64,000 nt of DNA from Aristolochia californica (lineage: Eukaryota; Streptophyta; Magnoliopsida; Piperales; Aristolochiaceae), in assembly GCA_029961685.1 (NCBI GenBank), contig JARWKL010000007.1:18547013-18611012 (forward strand). The letters are read 5' to 3'. Each line of letters opens with the position of its first letter. Positions within the stretch are counted from its first letter, which is position 1. Positions 63,330-64,000 of the stretch are shown here, piece after piece. The notes under the pieces were generated by a model. The model was not told where the DNA came from. It did not search any database and worked only from the letters and a program-made list of their open reading frames with translations. The position numbers and the translations under genes are program-made.

Positions 63330-64000
63330 ATGAACACAAAAGTTTTGTTATCCAATTTTGGGAAATTCCACTTGTTTAACCTTAATAGCTTGGAATTTCG
63401 CAAGAAAAAGATTTCGTGCACACATGATTTAAAAATGGATATGCTTGTTTGAAACATGTTAAAGATGCAAATGAGGTAAGGATGCAAAGCTTTTAGAGAG
63501 AATAACAAACGCTCATTAAATTCTCAAGTGAACTTGCGGTGGGATATTTACCCGAGTCAAACATGCCATTATTTTGCCCATTCGCAAAAAGCTGACATAA
63601 TTAATCATAGATGATTGTAATGTGATTTATCATGCGTAATAGGCTATATTTTTGTATGAAATGACTTATGGATTGCAATTCAACACTCAGTTAAAAATCC
63701 CCCTGCAACCCATTTTTCCCGACGATTGCAAAACCTGAGATATAAAAACGAAAAGGTGCTTACAATCCCTAAAAATTACAGACACTCTTTGGAATTATCT
63801 CTCTCTACTTATGTGCATTATGCATTTCCGTTTTAGATGTACACATTTTTCTTAAATCAAAACTTCGAGTTTTTCGCTCTCCCTTCATCCCATAAACAAA
63901 AAAGGCAAATTGATCACAGCAAAATGAAAATTCCATAGTTGATGTACGAAAAAAGTTTAAAACAATAAAAAAAGTAAATGAAGAAAATTTATTCACACAC
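63330..64000 (+). repeat. C unit, cut by the window end
   Basis: Close relative of the C unit at 60631 (offset about 2699 bp) through many shared private variants. Only the last few bases before the next expected start are missing. Confidence 0.9.

Larger units (their letters stand above)
1..64000 (+). repeat. Satellite DNA array, ~674-bp units in ~2.02-kb A-B-C higher-order repeats
   Basis: The window is filled end to end by head-to-tail copies of one ~674-bp unit, recognisable each time by a start near 'atgaacacaaaagttttg' and a late 'cttcatcccgtaaac'-like block. I placed 95 unit starts by hand, with an uncertainty of a few bases each. All copies are direct repeats; I found none inverted. 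Three subtypes (A, B, C) differ by shared diagnostic substitutions and normally cycle A-B-C. No gap between units exceeds a few bases, so there is no gene-bearing spacer anywhere. Family and species cannot be named from sequence alone. Centromeric or heterochromatic location is inferred from the array structure, not seen. Confidence 0.97.

Noticed and set aside
1..64000. CRISPR array
   Set aside because: The repeats are ~674 bp, contiguous and without unique spacers. Nothing resembles short repeats with spacers or cas genes.
1..64000. LTR retrotransposon or other mobile element nested in the array
   Set aside because: No long non-repeat insertion, no target-site duplication and no reverse transcriptase, integrase or transposase frame was seen. 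All length differences are explained by small indels or repeat joints.
1..64000. tRNA, rRNA or other structured RNA genes
   Set aside because: No cloverleaf, conserved rRNA core or pol III box A/B pair was seen. The unit is AT-rich and has no sign of conserved RNA structure.

Overview
The whole 64 kb window is one uninterrupted, head-to-tail satellite DNA array. I found no unique sequence, no recognisable protein-coding gene, no RNA gene and no intact transposable element. Walking the sequence by hand from one recurring start point (the atg of 'atgaacacaaaag') gives a 57-bp stub followed by 95 repeat units. The last unit is cut by the window edge. Most units are 665-676 bp, and all lie in the same orientation. 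The sequence is visibly AT-rich. An array of this size and order points to a eukaryotic nuclear genome and a centromeric, pericentromeric or other heterochromatic block. A plant is possible, because single plant-telomere-like heptamers (ccctaaa) occur in nearly every unit, but this is weak evidence and I do not name a species.

The units fall into three subtypes, here called A, B and C, which differ at fixed diagnostic positions. Their default order is A-B-C, a higher-order repeat (HOR) of about 2.02 kb. Complete A-B-C triples start at 732, 6614, 8636, 17392, 21428, 23447, 25466, 30846, 36240, 38222, 40247, 42261, 44280, 46300 and 59282. The longest regular run is six triples, 36240-48320. The other half of the window is rearranged: about 25 units are chimeras that switch subtype inside the unit. 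Almost every switch is in register, so unit length stays near 674 bp and the unit that follows is the one expected from the right-hand subtype. This is the footprint of unequal homologous crossing-over. Only a few breaks are out of register: 5803-5873, 37530-37556, near 48900, near 52237 and near 57222.

Layout: 1-10656 is mostly A-B-C with one C/B chimera, one extra C and one truncated unit. 10657-20085 is rich in chimeras, with A/B units dominating. 20086-30845 holds a block of near-copies of a 2019-bp HOR. 30846-36239 holds a 699-bp perfect duplication and several chimeras. 36240-48320 is the regular core. 48321-58605 is scrambled and includes a 979-bp composite unit and a five-unit HOR present twice. 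58606-64000 returns to A-B-C, then ends in a four-unit repeat.

Smaller structure inside the units: a perfect 15-bp palindrome in C, a GC-rich CpG-dense pyrimidine tract in A, A-tract clusters at the unit ends, and signs that each ~674-bp unit is itself an old tetramer of segments of about 168 bp. Small open frames recur on both strands. They start from TTG or depend on loss of a consensus stop codon, so I treat them as non-coding.
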